This document shows, piece by piece, positions 35,501-48,223 of a stretch of 64,000 nt of DNA (position 1 is its first letter; every line of letters begins with the position of its first letter). The notes beneath the pieces were generated by a model. The model was not told the DNA's origin and did not search any database. It saw nothing but the letters and a program-made list of their open reading frames with translations. Made by a program: the position numbers and the translations under genes. This stretch comes from Danio rerio (Eukaryota; Chordata; Actinopteri; Cypriniformes; Danionidae), in assembly GCF_049306965.1 (NCBI RefSeq), contig NC_133191.1, forward strand, positions 13,979,001-14,043,000, in the 5' to 3' direction.

Positions 35501-36970
35501 TGCATATTTATAAAATGAATCGCCTTGTTCTTGATGTTGTTAAAAGGCTCGGCTGTCAAATGGATGAAATCAGAAGTGAAAGAGACTTAAAAACCCACTT
35601 TGTTTGCATCGTGGACAATGTAAGGGTCTGTAGAGCTACAGAATCTAAATAGTTGTGGGCTTGCATTATCAAAATGTCTCAAAAACTAAATTCTGCTTGG
35701 AGCTTCAAATACTTTTCCAATCTGCATGAAGGAAAATTTGTTAGAATGCACAAAATGAAAAGTGAAAGAGACCAAAGAAATACACTTTGTGCGCATCGTG
35801 AAGCATTTCTGTCAGAGATGCAAACCAACATAGTCTCATGGCAGTTTGTAATAAGTTGACCACATTCTGATATTTGTATTAATTTGCATGTTTTGGGATG
35901 ATCTGCTCACGTCATAGTGACGCACATGTTTAGGGATGGGCCTTCTTTATAGAAAACGTAGTTTCTGAGACTCTCAATTCTCCAAAGCATGTATATTTTT
36001 TTTTTTCGGTGATTTCAGGTTGGTTTAATGAGTAAAATGCTTTAGAAAGCATCAAAAAATATTTTTTTTTGTAAGTTAAAATTCTTGTCAGTGGTAAAGA
36101 TTAATACAATCTCACAGCTTTTTGTATATATGAAAAGTTTAAATGAAAAACCTTCAAGTGCCGTCTGAAATTTTCAGCTAAAATCAGCATTTTCACAGGC
36201 TATTGTGTGTAGTTTTAGTCATTTTACTCTTAGTGCAAAGAATAGGTTATTTTCATCGCCTTTAACGTGAAATAACTGAACATAAACATAGGAGGTTAAG
36301 AGAAGTGCAAGATTTAGAGGAAAAGTTCAGGTTATTGCATCTGAACTCTTCAGATACTGCATTATTGGCTAATTTATATGAATCAGTCTGATCTCAATTG
36401 TACTTTGGGGATGATCTGCTCAGGTCCCAGTGGTACGCATTTTATTAGTTTTTGGGAGGATGTGCCTTGCTTTTAGAAATTGTCTATTTTAGTACAAATG
36501 ACATTATAGAAATCTCATTTCTTTTTTTGTTGCATTTTACTCAGATCAGGTAGGTGCAGACGGCCCATGAAAATGATTTCATGAGTAAAAGATAATGCTG
36601 TGAGCTGCAAAATGTGTCATATGAAAGAAATCCAGCTTTATTTACATGAGCTGGAATAATGCCACAGGCTAGATAATAAAATACTTTTAATCTCTGTTAA
36701 ATGAATGTTGCGAAAGGTAAAAGGAACCAAACAAACCCACTTTTTTGTGCAGCTTTGCAGAACTAAAGCAATAAGGTGAGGAATTATCACATTAATGGAC
36801 AGTCCTCTCCCCCCCCAAGCACAATCTGACTTCAGTGGAAAACGTGTTGCAAAACATCAAAATGTGCCATTTAGCAAGAACAAATTCTGCTTGGTTCTCC
36901 ATGACAGCTAATTTCACAGATTTCTAAACAGGACAAACAGCTTTATTTGTATGAGCTGTAATAATGACAT
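35500..36970. repeat. degenerate dispersed-tandem repeat region
   Basis: Modules recur: AGTGAAAGAGAC plus CACTTTGT (35575 and 35760, weaker at 36715); GGGATGATCTGCTCA (35897 and 36415); AAATTCTGCTTGG (35690 and 36882); ATGAGCTG-AATAATG (36645 and 36950). The spacing is not constant. Confidence 0.6.
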
Positions 36971-37099
36971 ATCAGTTTGAATATAGAAATAATGACACAC
37001 AACAAATATTGCAGGTGCTTTCTTCAAGTATTTTCAAGTTAACTCATATTTGTCATCATTTTTTACAGAGATGCCATCTTGATAACATCATGCCTTACA

Positions 37100-37410
<311 letters not shown>

Positions 37411-37478
37411 GGCCGCAAAAATCCCCCCAATCTGTGATTGTGTCAATTTAACACATGCAGAATGAGCGAGCGTCATAC

Positions 37479-38490
37479 CTGTGGAGAAACACACCGTGCG
37501 AAAACTCCTCTGCGCAAAGCTGACTTTAGACGCTCTCGCTACACTCATGTTCCTCAATAACAACAGCTTTTGATACATTTCTGATAGTCGAAGGTGAAAG
37601 TATCGTGTATCGACGTGTCTCTTGCGGATTGTGGAGCTGTACTTCGCACGAGGGTGAGTAGGAGGACATGACAAGCAGCGCGAGCGCAATGAATGGCCGT
37701 CTGCGTAGGCGTGAATGCATGTTTGCACGAAGGCTGATGTGGAGCCACCTTACACTTACATATGTGTGAACATCTTCCTCTGGACGCCCGAAACTCACTC
37801 AAAACACAAGATGTGACACGAACATAGTCTCGCCTAACACCTTTGCAAGCGTAAGCCACGAAACTTCCATGAGAACAGAAGCATGGCGCAGAAAAACGCG
37901 CATTAATAAAGACATTTAGATGACATGCAGCTGTGTAGCTGAACTTAAAAGACTTACCTGAACTGAATTGCACTGATCCTCACGACAAACAGCAGCAGTC
38001 TCACATCTTATTCAACCTGAGCGACGATGATGGCTGAGGAATTATTCCCACAAACTGTTGCAGCGCTCCCCTACTGATGACAGCCTCGTTTTTTGATAAC
38101 AAAACAACTGTTATAGTCACTCATTTCTTCCCAGGATTTTCTCTCACCAACCCCGCTCGTTTCCATGTTCGTACTACAGATTAGACCATCAATTTTTGCC
38201 CCTTCAGTGCAACTTATTTGCGTGTAACGTTATGTGCTGTGAAAGTATTCCAGGTGAGATCACCTTTGTCTAGGTCCCTCGTGTGTTTTTAATGGCGCGC
38301 AGAATGACCGATGCCATGAATTGTTGCTCCTCAACGTTGCCGTTAATCGACGCCGCCTGCAAAGTGTGCACACAAGAACATTCCGACCCTGTCACGAAAC
38401 ACCGGTGGAATGAGGCGGGTGTTCTCACACAGGTCCGCTGCGCTGAATAGTGCGTTTATTGGTTTCGCGAGACGGCGTTGATGAGGGTTT
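37479..38490 (-). promoter_or_regulatory. candidate distal promoter and noncoding first exon(s), possibly of shisa7
   Basis: A CpG-richer island (CGACGCCGCC, GGCGCGC, TTCGCGAGACGGCG) at about 38270-38480 precedes a strong minus-strand donor, TTCAGTTCAG|GTAAGTC, at 37957. A second donor-like CCACAG|GTATGA is at 37478. The nearest downstream minus-strand acceptor with a matching role is the shisa7 5'UTR acceptor at 20098. The gene assignment is inference. Confidence 0.35.
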
Positions 38491-39059
38491 GATACGTTGA
38501 TTCCCGACCGCTTCAAGTGTTTCGTTTCTCAAACTACTTCTCATCCTTGCCACGATTATGGCTGGCTAAGCAATATGGTGTGTCTGTGTGTGTCTGTGTG
38601 TGTGTGTGTGGTGATGGGAGACACACAGATCGGTTGCCATGACAACGATGTCATTTTGTTTGTGACTCTAATAATCTTGATTCCGTTCCCTTAAAGATAG
38701 GAGAAATGGCTTGGGGATATATAGAGGTAAGCTATGGCGTTTGATAAATGTGGCAACCCAATATGGATTTAAAAACAAAATGCACATAAAAGACACGAAC
38801 ACAAAGAAGGAGAGGGAGTGTGTGTGAGAGAGAGAAAAGCCAACCCGCATAATGACAACCGTCGCTTTTGCCACAGCATGAAATCTATTCACATAAAAAC
38901 AATAATAAAATAAAAAGATTTAATTTATCCAATATTTAATTATGAATACATGCAATATTTTAAAATATTACTACACCATCTATAGATTTAAACCTGGTAA
39001 TGATATAAAACCACGTAAATTTAAATTGGTAAAAAGATGTATGAATGGTTCTGCAATAA

Positions 39060-39680
39060 ATGCAACTTTATTTAAGAAGTGCTTTATTGAAGATGAATCA
39101 TAGGCAATTAATGCATAATTAAATCTCCAGCTATTAATCTGCGCTTAATCTAATATCTAACAAATGAGTTGGAGTTAATAATCTCAAATCATCTGGTGCA
39201 GAATCGTGCAATCAAGTGCTGATCCTCAAACGGCGCCTCTGGCTAATCGACAGCCGTCATTCGCCATTTCAGCACCATGGAGAGCGATGCAATCAGCTCA
39301 GCGCACATAATCCACCGAGAGCATCAAATATTAACCACTCCTTGCTGGAACAGTAATTCATTTACGGGTTTTTTTTTCTCTCTCCTGGCACTAGGATTTG
39401 CACAGGTGAAAAGTGCGAGCTGTTTTGCAGTCTAGGCCCATGTGCAGCCGACAGATTTTAAATCTTTTTTTTTTTTGTATCTCGACTATATTGTGAATAC
39501 TTGAAGCTCACATCTTCCCCCTCATCGGCTTCCCTTCCTACGTACAGCAATTAACCGGTGTACACTTAGCTATTCCAGGTGGGTGGGCCGCTGATTTGGC
39601 CGCTCAGGAAACCGGCTACGGAAACCGATCATCCGTCAATAACCGGCACAAATTACAGCCCGCAGTGCGCCCTCTAAATA
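39060..39680. promoter_or_regulatory. candidate conserved noncoding element
   Basis: Unique-looking, compositionally balanced sequence in a repeat-rich neighbourhood, with no long open frame. It has several homeodomain-type ATTA/TAAT cores (AGTTAATAATC, CAGCTATTAATCTGCG) and an E-box-like CAGGTG. Conservation cannot be judged here. Confidence 0.3.
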
Positions 39681-40599
39681 TGGGGAAAATACTGAGTATT
39701 TCATAAAAGTTTCCAGGAGGGAAATGCACTAAATATCAAAAAACTGTACGTGTTTATCATTACGTTTCAAATGCTGATTAAATTCAGGCAAAACAGCCTG
39801 CAAGGTAAGATGTCAAGTAAACTTCACAACTAAACAGCAGATCATTTGGAGAAAACGAATCTTTTAATTTCTATTGAACATGCTGTAATTATCCCAACAT
39901 ACAGGAAAAAAAACTTTTTAAATCTATCATTCCCAGTTTCAACTATCTTATATACGCCCAGCACATATGATTCTGTCTGGTTCTCGAATCTGATTGGTTG
40001 ATAGCTGTGCGATATTTTGCAATATCATCACTCATTCAGCCTCTTTACCTTTGTGTATTACTCCGCCCAAGCAGAGGAATAAGCTCACCACAGTTTAACA
40101 ATATTGCAGCTGCTGGTCAACATGATGTGATATTGTAATAAGATAAGATAATAAGAATGATGCCTTTTTTAAAAATATTTATTTAGCATGTTGGCAGCCA
40201 ACAGACACATTTCATCACAAGATGGCAACAAAGACCACTTAATAAGCCCTTAGGGAAGAAAAACTTAAAATTTCAAACTACAGCTAAACAAATCATTATA
40301 AAAAAGGTAGGTTACATTCGATCTCTCTTTTGTATTTTTCATTGCTGTATTTATATAGTAATCTGTTAGTGTTTGCTTTGGCGTTTTCAGGGTTAATTAT
40401 TGTTATCTCCAAATTGCAACATAGAGATACTGGGAAATGTCTGTAGACTGATGGCATTTCATGCCGTTCAGCCTTATAATTCTAAAATGTCAGCAAAATC
40501 ACCTGTTATGTCATCACTTTAGATATTTCGCTAGAGAATCACTCAAATACTGGCTCTAAACTGATGTTTGTGTTTGCTGTTCTAACGTCAGCTGATATA
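39681..40599. other. unclassified, probably repeat-derived
   Basis: GATTCTGTCTGGTTCTCGAA followed by TGATTGGTTGATAGC near 39968 looks like a recurring cyprinid repeat, but no bounds could be set. Confidence 0.35.
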
Positions 40600-41460
40600 A
40601 AAGCATTTTTAGACTCTCCATGTATTTCGATGAATCATCTGTAGAACTGCATTCCTAATCAAAACATTACTGCAGAAGACCAATTGCAGGTGCATGGACC
40701 CAAGATTTTTACCAAGATTCACACAGAAATCCGTTAAGTTTGGTAAAGGATCATGGTTTGGGGTTATATTCATTTTAGAGACGTGCGAGAGATCTAAAGA
40801 GTTGATAGCAACATCAACAGCCTGAAGACATTTGTGCTGCTTATTTCATTACATTACAAACCACATGACATGGCAAATTCGTCAGCAGGATAGCGCTCGT
40901 TCTCATACTTCAGCCTACACATCAAAATTCCTGAAAGCTAAGGAGGGCAAGGTGCTCCAGGATTGGCCAGCCCTGTCACCAGATAGGAACATTATTGAGC
41001 ATGTAAGGGGTAAGATGGAGGAGGAGATGCTGAAGATGAATCCAAGTGATCTTGATGAACTCTGGGAGTCCTGCAAGAGCGCTTTCTTTGCCATTCCAGA
41101 TGACTTTTATTAATGTGTTATTTGAGTCATTGCAGAGATGTATGGATGCAGTCCTATAAGCTCTTGGGAGTCATACACAATATTCATTGTTTTTCCACTG
41201 CAGCATGACTTTATATTCTATACTGTACATTATTTCTGTTAAGAGATGAGACTTTCGTCTAAGCAAAGTCAGACCTTACTGTCCTAACTATGTAATTAAA
41301 AATCAGGACATGAACATTTTTTATTATGGTGGAAGAAGGGTAATCTAGAGGCCTCTGCCTTTCATATAAGCCACTTCTGATACCAAATGATCAACTAAGT
41401 CAAGTAATTATGTGTTGTTCCTAAAACTTGGATAGGCGACAAGACTTTTGTCAGGTAGTG
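40600..41460 (+). mobile_element. 3' half of a Tc1/mariner-type transposon
   Basis: An open segment at 40850-41113 encodes the C-terminal catalytic part (QQDSARSHTSAYTS, then WPALSPDRNIIEHV), typical of DD34E transposases. The right end, GACAAGACTTTTGTCAGGTA, resembles a known cyprinid Tc1-like terminus. The 5' half and left terminus are not recognisable. Confidence 0.7.
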
Positions 41461-41479
41461 TTTATATTTATTTAAAGCC

Positions 41480-42140
41480 CAATCTTAATCTATAGAGTAT
41501 AATATGGAGTTGGCTCACTATATCCAGATATAACTGCTTAGATCTTCAGGGAAAGCTTTCCACAGTTTTTGTGTGGTTATGGGATTTTTTTGTGCATTTG
41601 CGAGGTCGTGCATTGATGTTCGATGAAAAGCGCTCGCTTAGTCCACATTCTAAAGGTGTTCAGTTAGGTTGAGGTCAGGACTCTGTTTGGGGAGCAAAGT
41701 TCTTCACCACACCAAATTTGCTCATCCAAGTCTTTAAAGAACTTGCTTTTTGCAGTCAAGTTGGAACAGAAAGTGGTCCCTCCAAAACTGTTCCTCAAAA
41801 TATAGGGGCATAAAATTATCTAGTGTTGGTAAATTAATGGTTGAGGATCACCTTTTGGGGAAAAGCCTAACCCCTGAATAACAAGCCCACACCACAATCC
41901 CCATAAAAAGCTGGAGATTACCTGGAGATGTGCCTCAGCATTCAATGACCCTGCTCTGATCTTACATGGCCTACCACTTTGTGGCAGAGTTGCTGCTGCT
42001 GTTGTTGTAATACCACTAACAGTTGTCCATGCCATATTTATTAGTGAGAAAATGTCCAGAATAGGCTTATTGCACAGGTGGTGATTGATCACAGTATTCA
42101 GTTTGTTTGTTTTTTGAGTTAATGAATGCTAAAACCGATG
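41480..42140 (-). mobile_element. highly decayed Tc1/mariner-like relic
   Basis: Read on the minus strand, fragments such as CCTGACCTCAACCTAACTGA (PDLNLTE, matching the SPDLNPIE region) and ERFSSNINARPRKC resemble the end of a Tc1-type transposase. Many stops. Its ends were not found. Confidence 0.5.
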
Positions 42141-43464
42141 ACCAATCCGAATACATCATGCTATAAAGATTTAACATTTAAAGTATGAACCATGAGTTAT
42201 TGTCACATTTCCAACAGAAATGGAATATAAAGTAGAGTTTTATGATATTGCTCATCCTCACCATCTCTGTCTTGCAGTATAATAGTAAAATATGTCCCGT
42301 CCAAGCCATCAGACTGAGGTTGAAGGGGAAGAACTGTCATTTCCGAGAAAGCAAAATTCAGACCTGTTTTTTTTCTGTGGATTAACTTGACACCTCAAAA
42401 ACAGCATTAAGTTCTAACAAAGCAAATTTTGTTTTCATGACAAATCAGCAGTCGACAAAAACACAGCGATTATAATTACAATACTATTATGGGGTAAGTA
42501 CTGTGGGCACAAATGTAGATATCTTTCTTGCTGTAAATAAACATTGACATGTTGACATGACTTTGTTTTCAACAAAAATGGATAAGTTTGTTGGTTCATT
42601 TGCATGAAAAAGCCAAATTGGTTTTAAAGAGCAATTTTAAAAAGACAAAACATTTTTGTCTCGATGAACCAAAAAAACATGATTTTGTGAAAATGCTAAG
42701 ATCAAGCCATGTGTATTATATGTTTTATAGGCATGTGAGAACATGACTAGAGCCCTGCATTTCAGCCAGAGCCCATCATGGCCCAACTTTTATTTTATGC
42801 CCCTAGTGCCGGCCTTGTGCCAACTTTTCACATCATAGCTAGCACGCATATCGGGCTTCAGAAAAAAAGAAAAAAAAAGTTCAGAAAAAAAACTTTTTAA
42901 AAAAGTTTAATGAGATCCAATGCGTGAGGTCCAGAAGCACCAGTGATGATTTCCAGCCACGTACAATGGAGAACGTAAAGAGAAAAATTGCCAATGGCAA
43001 ACTTTAAGGTTCAAGAAACCCTCGAGTACTTTGAGATTTTAACAAGTTTGTGTGTGTTGAGTATCAGTTAAGACAATGTTAGCACCTGTCAGCTGCAATT
43101 GTGGGAAAAACTGGCTAATTTGGAGCTTTTGTCAGCTAATTTCATCTTCTGGGTTTAAAATGATTTCTGGGGCGGGATCAAAATCGGTGACGTAGCGCAA
43201 ACCTGCAAGTGCAAAGATGACGCGTCGATTTCTCATTATTATTCATAGCGGAGTTCTCTTATCCTATGAGAAGAGCCGGCTTCTTAATTATTCATGACTG
43301 CACATGCTTTCCGAAGGGAAGGCAGACCTGCCAGTGCCAAGCTGTGAGACCCTGTTGATGACTGGGTGATACCGCGTCCACGGACCCACAGCCATTTAGC
43401 CATTTATGAAGGGTTGTATATGTTTGTTTCGATGATCCACGGGGTTTGTTGCATGGTTTTTTCA

Positions 43465-45056
43465 GTCAGAGTATCTTTTGGACATTGGATTTTTATTTTA
43501 GAAACGGATATTGAAAAACGAGCCAGTTTTTGATTTATGTTTTTAAATGAAAAAAATCAAATTGAAATTCAATGTTTTTTGATTGTTGGTTTTTAAAACG
43601 AAAATCCAAAAATGGCTCATTTTTCTTTTAGATGGTGAAAAACGAAAAACCAAAATTCAAAAATTATTATTATTTTTTTTTATTTTGAATAACAAAAAAT
43701 AAAATCACCAGAAAAGAAAACGCATAAAGGCAATGCTGCCACACACAGGCTAGCCTATAGGCTATTATTTAATTCCACCTAATTATGTTATAAAAGGTAT
43801 TTTCTTGTGATTGCAGGATTTTGTTAATACAGATTTTTCTCATTGAAGCCGGTTATATGGAACAACATAATTTACAATATATGCTTTATTTGCATTCCTC
43901 TTCAGGAGTGACAGTAACATTGGAATCATTGCTCATCTCTTTGTGTTATAGTTATATAATAGCAGGTTATTTTTTTGTTAAATTTCAATTTCTGTATTAA
44001 AATCTGCTGCTATATTTGCACATGGCTGTATGAAATTATGGATATATCCACTGTAGTGGGGTGATGACGCATGCACACAACTCATCTGCAAATTCAGTGA
44101 TAGCCCGTTTTTAAAGATAAATTTCAGATAAAATTAATTGTTCATTTTTATTTTAAAATACTATGACTCATTGAAATGTGCGTAACGAACAACTGTGTTA
44201 ATGCCTCCCTCATTTGAAATGAATTGTGGTCAAACTTCAGGAAGTGGAAGTATTATGGTTAACAACATTAAAACTGTCTTTTCAGAAAAGTGTTCAGTAA
44301 AGCAACCTAATGCTTGCTTTCAAATGTCAAAATAAAGGTTGATTCATGTAAAACAGGGGTGCTCAATCCTGTTCCTGGAGATCTACCCTACTGCAGATTT
44401 CAGTTGCTACCCATATCAAACACACCTGAACCAATTCATTAGGACCTGAACACCACTTGATAATTACAGGCAGGTGTGTTTGATATGGGTAGCAACTGAA
44501 ATCTGCAGGAAGGTAGATCTCCAGGAACAGGATTGAGCACCCCTGATGTAAAACATGCCAACAAAAAATAAATATATAGCCTATAACCGGCCCTTATATG
44601 AGAAATAGGTTGTCTTACTTAGGAAAATTTGTCTTAACAAAATCCTGTTATAACAAGAAAAGACCTTTCATAACATTATAAAGTGGAAAAAAATAAAAGC
44701 CTATAGTAGGCTAGCAGGTCAGCATTTTGTCACCGAAATGGCCTACCTGGTTTCGAAATATATTTTTAAAAAAACAAGCCTTTATTCATTTTTGTTTTCT
44801 GGTGAATATATTTTTTGTTACTCAAAATAAAAATCAAATAATTATGAATTTTGTTTTTAAGTTTTTCACCATGAAAAAGAAAAACCAGCCGTTTTTTTAA
44901 TTTTCGTTTTCAAATTTAAAACCCAAAATTAAAAAACGCATTGAATTTCAATTTCTGTTCTTTAATTGTAAAACGAAAATCAAAAAATGGCCAGTTTTTT
45001 TGTTTTTCAATATCCGTTTCTAAAATGAAAATTCAATGACCAAAAGATCCACTGAC
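43465..45056. mobile_element. foldback element with ~250-bp inverted arms
   Basis: Left arm about 43465-43720 and right arm about 44790-45056 share TTTTAGAAACGGATATTGAA and a run of AAAACGAAAATC-type motifs in inverse orientation. Termini are GTCAGAGTATC and GATCCACTGAC. No transposase; superfamily unknown. Confidence 0.8.
44354..44545. mobile_element. 192-bp palindromic hAT MITE with exact 8-bp duplication
   Basis: CAGGGGTGCTCAATCCTGTT inverts to AACAGGATTGAGCACCCCTG, with arms of about 80 bases. ATGTAAAA lies on both sides (44346-44353 and 44546-44553). Confidence 0.93.
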
Positions 45057-46020
45057 CGTTTTCCTCACGATGCTGTCAGGGCCGATACAGCAAAGCTGTT
45101 GGTTTGCAGCAAGCATTTTTATAGGGAGAGCAGTATGTGAATTGGAGAATGGCGGACGTTGTCTTTTATCAGGAGTTTTTTCACATTTAGACACATCGCC
45201 GTGCTGCTATGTTCGGCTAAATCCTCCAGATTACCAACAGGGCTAATGGTTAAAATAGCACTGAGTCTGACTCTGCATTCAGACCGGGGGATTGAGGGAT
45301 AAGTCCTCATTTATAGTGTTTATATGAACACGATTATCTTTATAATAATAGAACAAATTGTAGTTGTGTTTATATGAAATTACAAATGACAAATGTAGCA
45401 GGAGATTAAATTACGGTTTATTTCTTTGTATTTTAACTTTGTAAACTTTAAATTCATGCATCTTCTCATGGTTTGTCTCATTTTGTGAACCGACTGACAA
45501 CAGTTGTTCGCTCCCCTCCTTCTCCCCTGCCCACTCCTGCCCTTTACGCCCATTATCATGCATCTTTTGAAAAAATTCTGAGGTAGACTTGAACCGAAAG
45601 TAGGGGATGTCATGCCACTTTAAAGCTGTGAAAATCACTAGAGGAAAGGCAAACTTCTTGTCAACTTTTCAAATAGTGACAACTTTAAATGATGAGATAA
45701 CTGGTTATGCATAATGCACAGCTTGAGGTAAGACACTGTGGACTACATACCGCTTGGATATTGATGTCACAAAAAAAACCTAAAACTTACATTAAAAAAA
45801 ACCCCTCAAATTTCTCTAAAATTATTCACATGAATAAAACGAGCGAAAAACATCAACTTCCTATTAAATACAAATCTGGTCTGTTTTAATGGTTGTAACA
45901 GCTGTTTGACGAGTAAAAAAAAAAAAAGCTTCAGATTGGACTCGTGCAAAGATTTTGATAAGCTGTTGGACAAGGGCAAAGCTACAGCCTGTGCATCTCG
46001 TGCAGGGCTCTAAACATGAC

Positions 46021-47690
46021 ATCTAAAACAACATCAGTGTAGTATCCGTTCTTTATATGTGGATTAGTCAATTAGCTTTTATTTGATTATTGATGATTTG
46101 ACATGATCCAGGATTGTTTGGCTCTTTGAAACTCATCTTCGAGCCGCTGTCCTAACAACAGGTCCGTAAGATCAAAGCTGCTAACGACAAACGCATATTT
46201 TGAACAGATATCAGATTTCTATTTCTGAAATATTAATGGTCGTTACTCTCACTGATATTCATTTCTTGAGGAACAATGATATCATTTTTTCTGGAGTCGT
46301 GCGCAGACGTAAATTTGAACAATGAAAGCCATAATATGCTGGTGGCTTGATTTTTCGATGCAAAATTATTCAAATGGCTATTCCTTATATCACAGAATAA
46401 AAAAACAACTACTTTAATTCCATTAGGCATAACAAATCCACTCTGTGGAAAAATAAATTGATGAAAATAGTAGTTTTTATATAAAGTATAAACCTGTCCT
46501 GTACACATATTAGAAATAGTGTTTTGCATTACATTTAGCAAACCATTTCATCTACTAAAACTTGTCATTTTCTTAACTCTTTGATAACTGGATGTTATTT
46601 AGATGATGTCATTACACTGCTGTGGTTGCATGGCTGATCATGGTTGCTAGGATTGATATATCTGCACTTGCCAATGAACACGAGTACAAACAGAATCTGA
46701 GAAAGCCTCATACAAATCTTTTCATCTGGTTGCTTGAAGAACCAAATCAGCCAGAGATAATTTATAATGGCTAAAATATCCAGTAGCTGTCGAATCATCT
46801 CAGATATTTCAAGCACGGCATGAAGAACAGACTACAGGACTGTATTTGCAGAGACGCACAGTGCTCCTTTGTGACATTGCCAACTACTGGCTTGGCATAC
46901 AGAATACAAAGCTTTTGTGTCATACTTGTCACTTTGGCGGATCTGCGAAGAGCATCCTTTTGACAACACCAAAACCTTTTTAGTTCACTTGTCCTGTAAA
47001 TATACCCCAACACAAGAGATGAACTAATTTAATCAGCTGATTTTTGATTCATTTAAAACCACTAGAATATCAGATGTTACATGATAAAATAAAACAGAAT
47101 TAAGAAATACTGTACAAAAGTTTATCAAATGCATGCATCTAGATGCTGATGTCTGCTGCATAATTTATCTGGTTAAAGAAAAACTTCCTAAAAATGAAAC
47201 CTCGTTTTCTCCGACATCAACAATACTGTTAAACAGATTAAATCCATGTTCTATGAAAATTATTTATACAGCAATATATAAAGCTAAAATGCATGCATTT
47301 CTGAACTTCGCTAACTTAACACATGATCAAAATAGTAATGTATTTGAATTAGGAAAGCTCAAATTAGTGTTGAATTGGATAATATTTTATTCAAATCAGT
47401 ATTGGCAAAAAATAAATAATAATAAAAAGTGCACCCCTAAAAATACTTTTAATCAAATAAAAAGAGGAATCAAATTGCTCCCTAAAATGTCTTTATTTCT
47501 TATTAATTTAAATAACTTAAACGGCCACAAAATGCCCTAATGTTTATCCACAAGCTTTTAAATACGGGTAAACGGTTTCTGCCATCACATCCTGCCCAAA
47601 GTTTGTATGTTGTTAGCGAGGATCTTTTTTAACTGAAGGTCCACCACAGTATAACAACAGGCAACAACAAACTACAAGACGTGATTCCTT
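46021..47690. other. no recognised feature
   Basis: AT-rich sequence with several chance open frames and no recognisable domain or repeat family. Confidence 0.4.
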
Positions 47691-47697
47691 AAAAAAA

Positions 47698-48223
47698 GAA
47701 ACATTCCACTTTTGGGAACAGGCTCATTTTACAACTCCCCTGGAGTTAAACAGTGAAGTTTCACCGTTTTTTAATTCATTCAGCTGATCTCCAAGTCAAG
47801 CAGGAAAAGTTTTAGCTTTTTTTTTTTTTTTACCATTTTTTTAATCCATTTAACCGATTTCCAGGTCTGTGGAGGAGCACTTTTAGCTTAGCTTAGCATA
47901 AATCATAGAATCAGACTAGATCATTAGCATCTTAATACAATAATTTTAAAAGGGAGTTTTTTTATGTTAGTTCTTAGCCATATTGAACTAGAAAACAGCA
48001 ACTTCCAATTGTAAGAATAGGAAAACCATCAAAATCTTATGAAATTTGAGCAAGATGCTAGTTGTCTAATCCGATTCATTGATTTATGCTAAGCTAAAAG
48101 TGCTCCTCTACAGACCTGGAAATCGGTTAAATGGATTAAAAAAATGGTAAAAACTCAACTGTTTAATTGCAGGGAAGCTCTAAAATGAGGTTATTTCATC
48201 CCTTAAAAAGTGGAATGTTCCTT
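47698..48223. mobile_element. long-armed MITE
   Basis: ACATTCCACTTTT near 47701 pairs with AAAAAGTGGAATGT near 48206. Arms of about 200 bases share ATCCATTTAACCGATTTCCA and GGAGCACTTTTAGCTTAGC. CCTTAAAA beside both ends may be the target duplication. Confidence 0.8.

Larger units (their letters stand above)
42748..46012. mobile_element. large hAT-type element with exact 8-bp duplication, containing two nested elements
   Basis: Ends TAGAGCCCTGCA and TGCAGGGCTCTA, flanked by AACATGAC at 42740-42747 and 46013-46020. Without its inserts it is about 1.67 kb and has no transposase reading frame. The insert 43465-45056 itself contains 44354-44545. Confidence 0.85.

Noticed and set aside
43465-45056. 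Possible Polinton or other large virus-like element because of long inverted arms
   Set aside because: Only 1.6 kb, no coding content, and termini do not match; a non-autonomous foldback DNA element is sufficient.
47133-47540. 135-codon open frame
   Set aside because: Composition is Lys/Asn/Ile-rich as expected from AT-rich noncoding DNA, with no domain.
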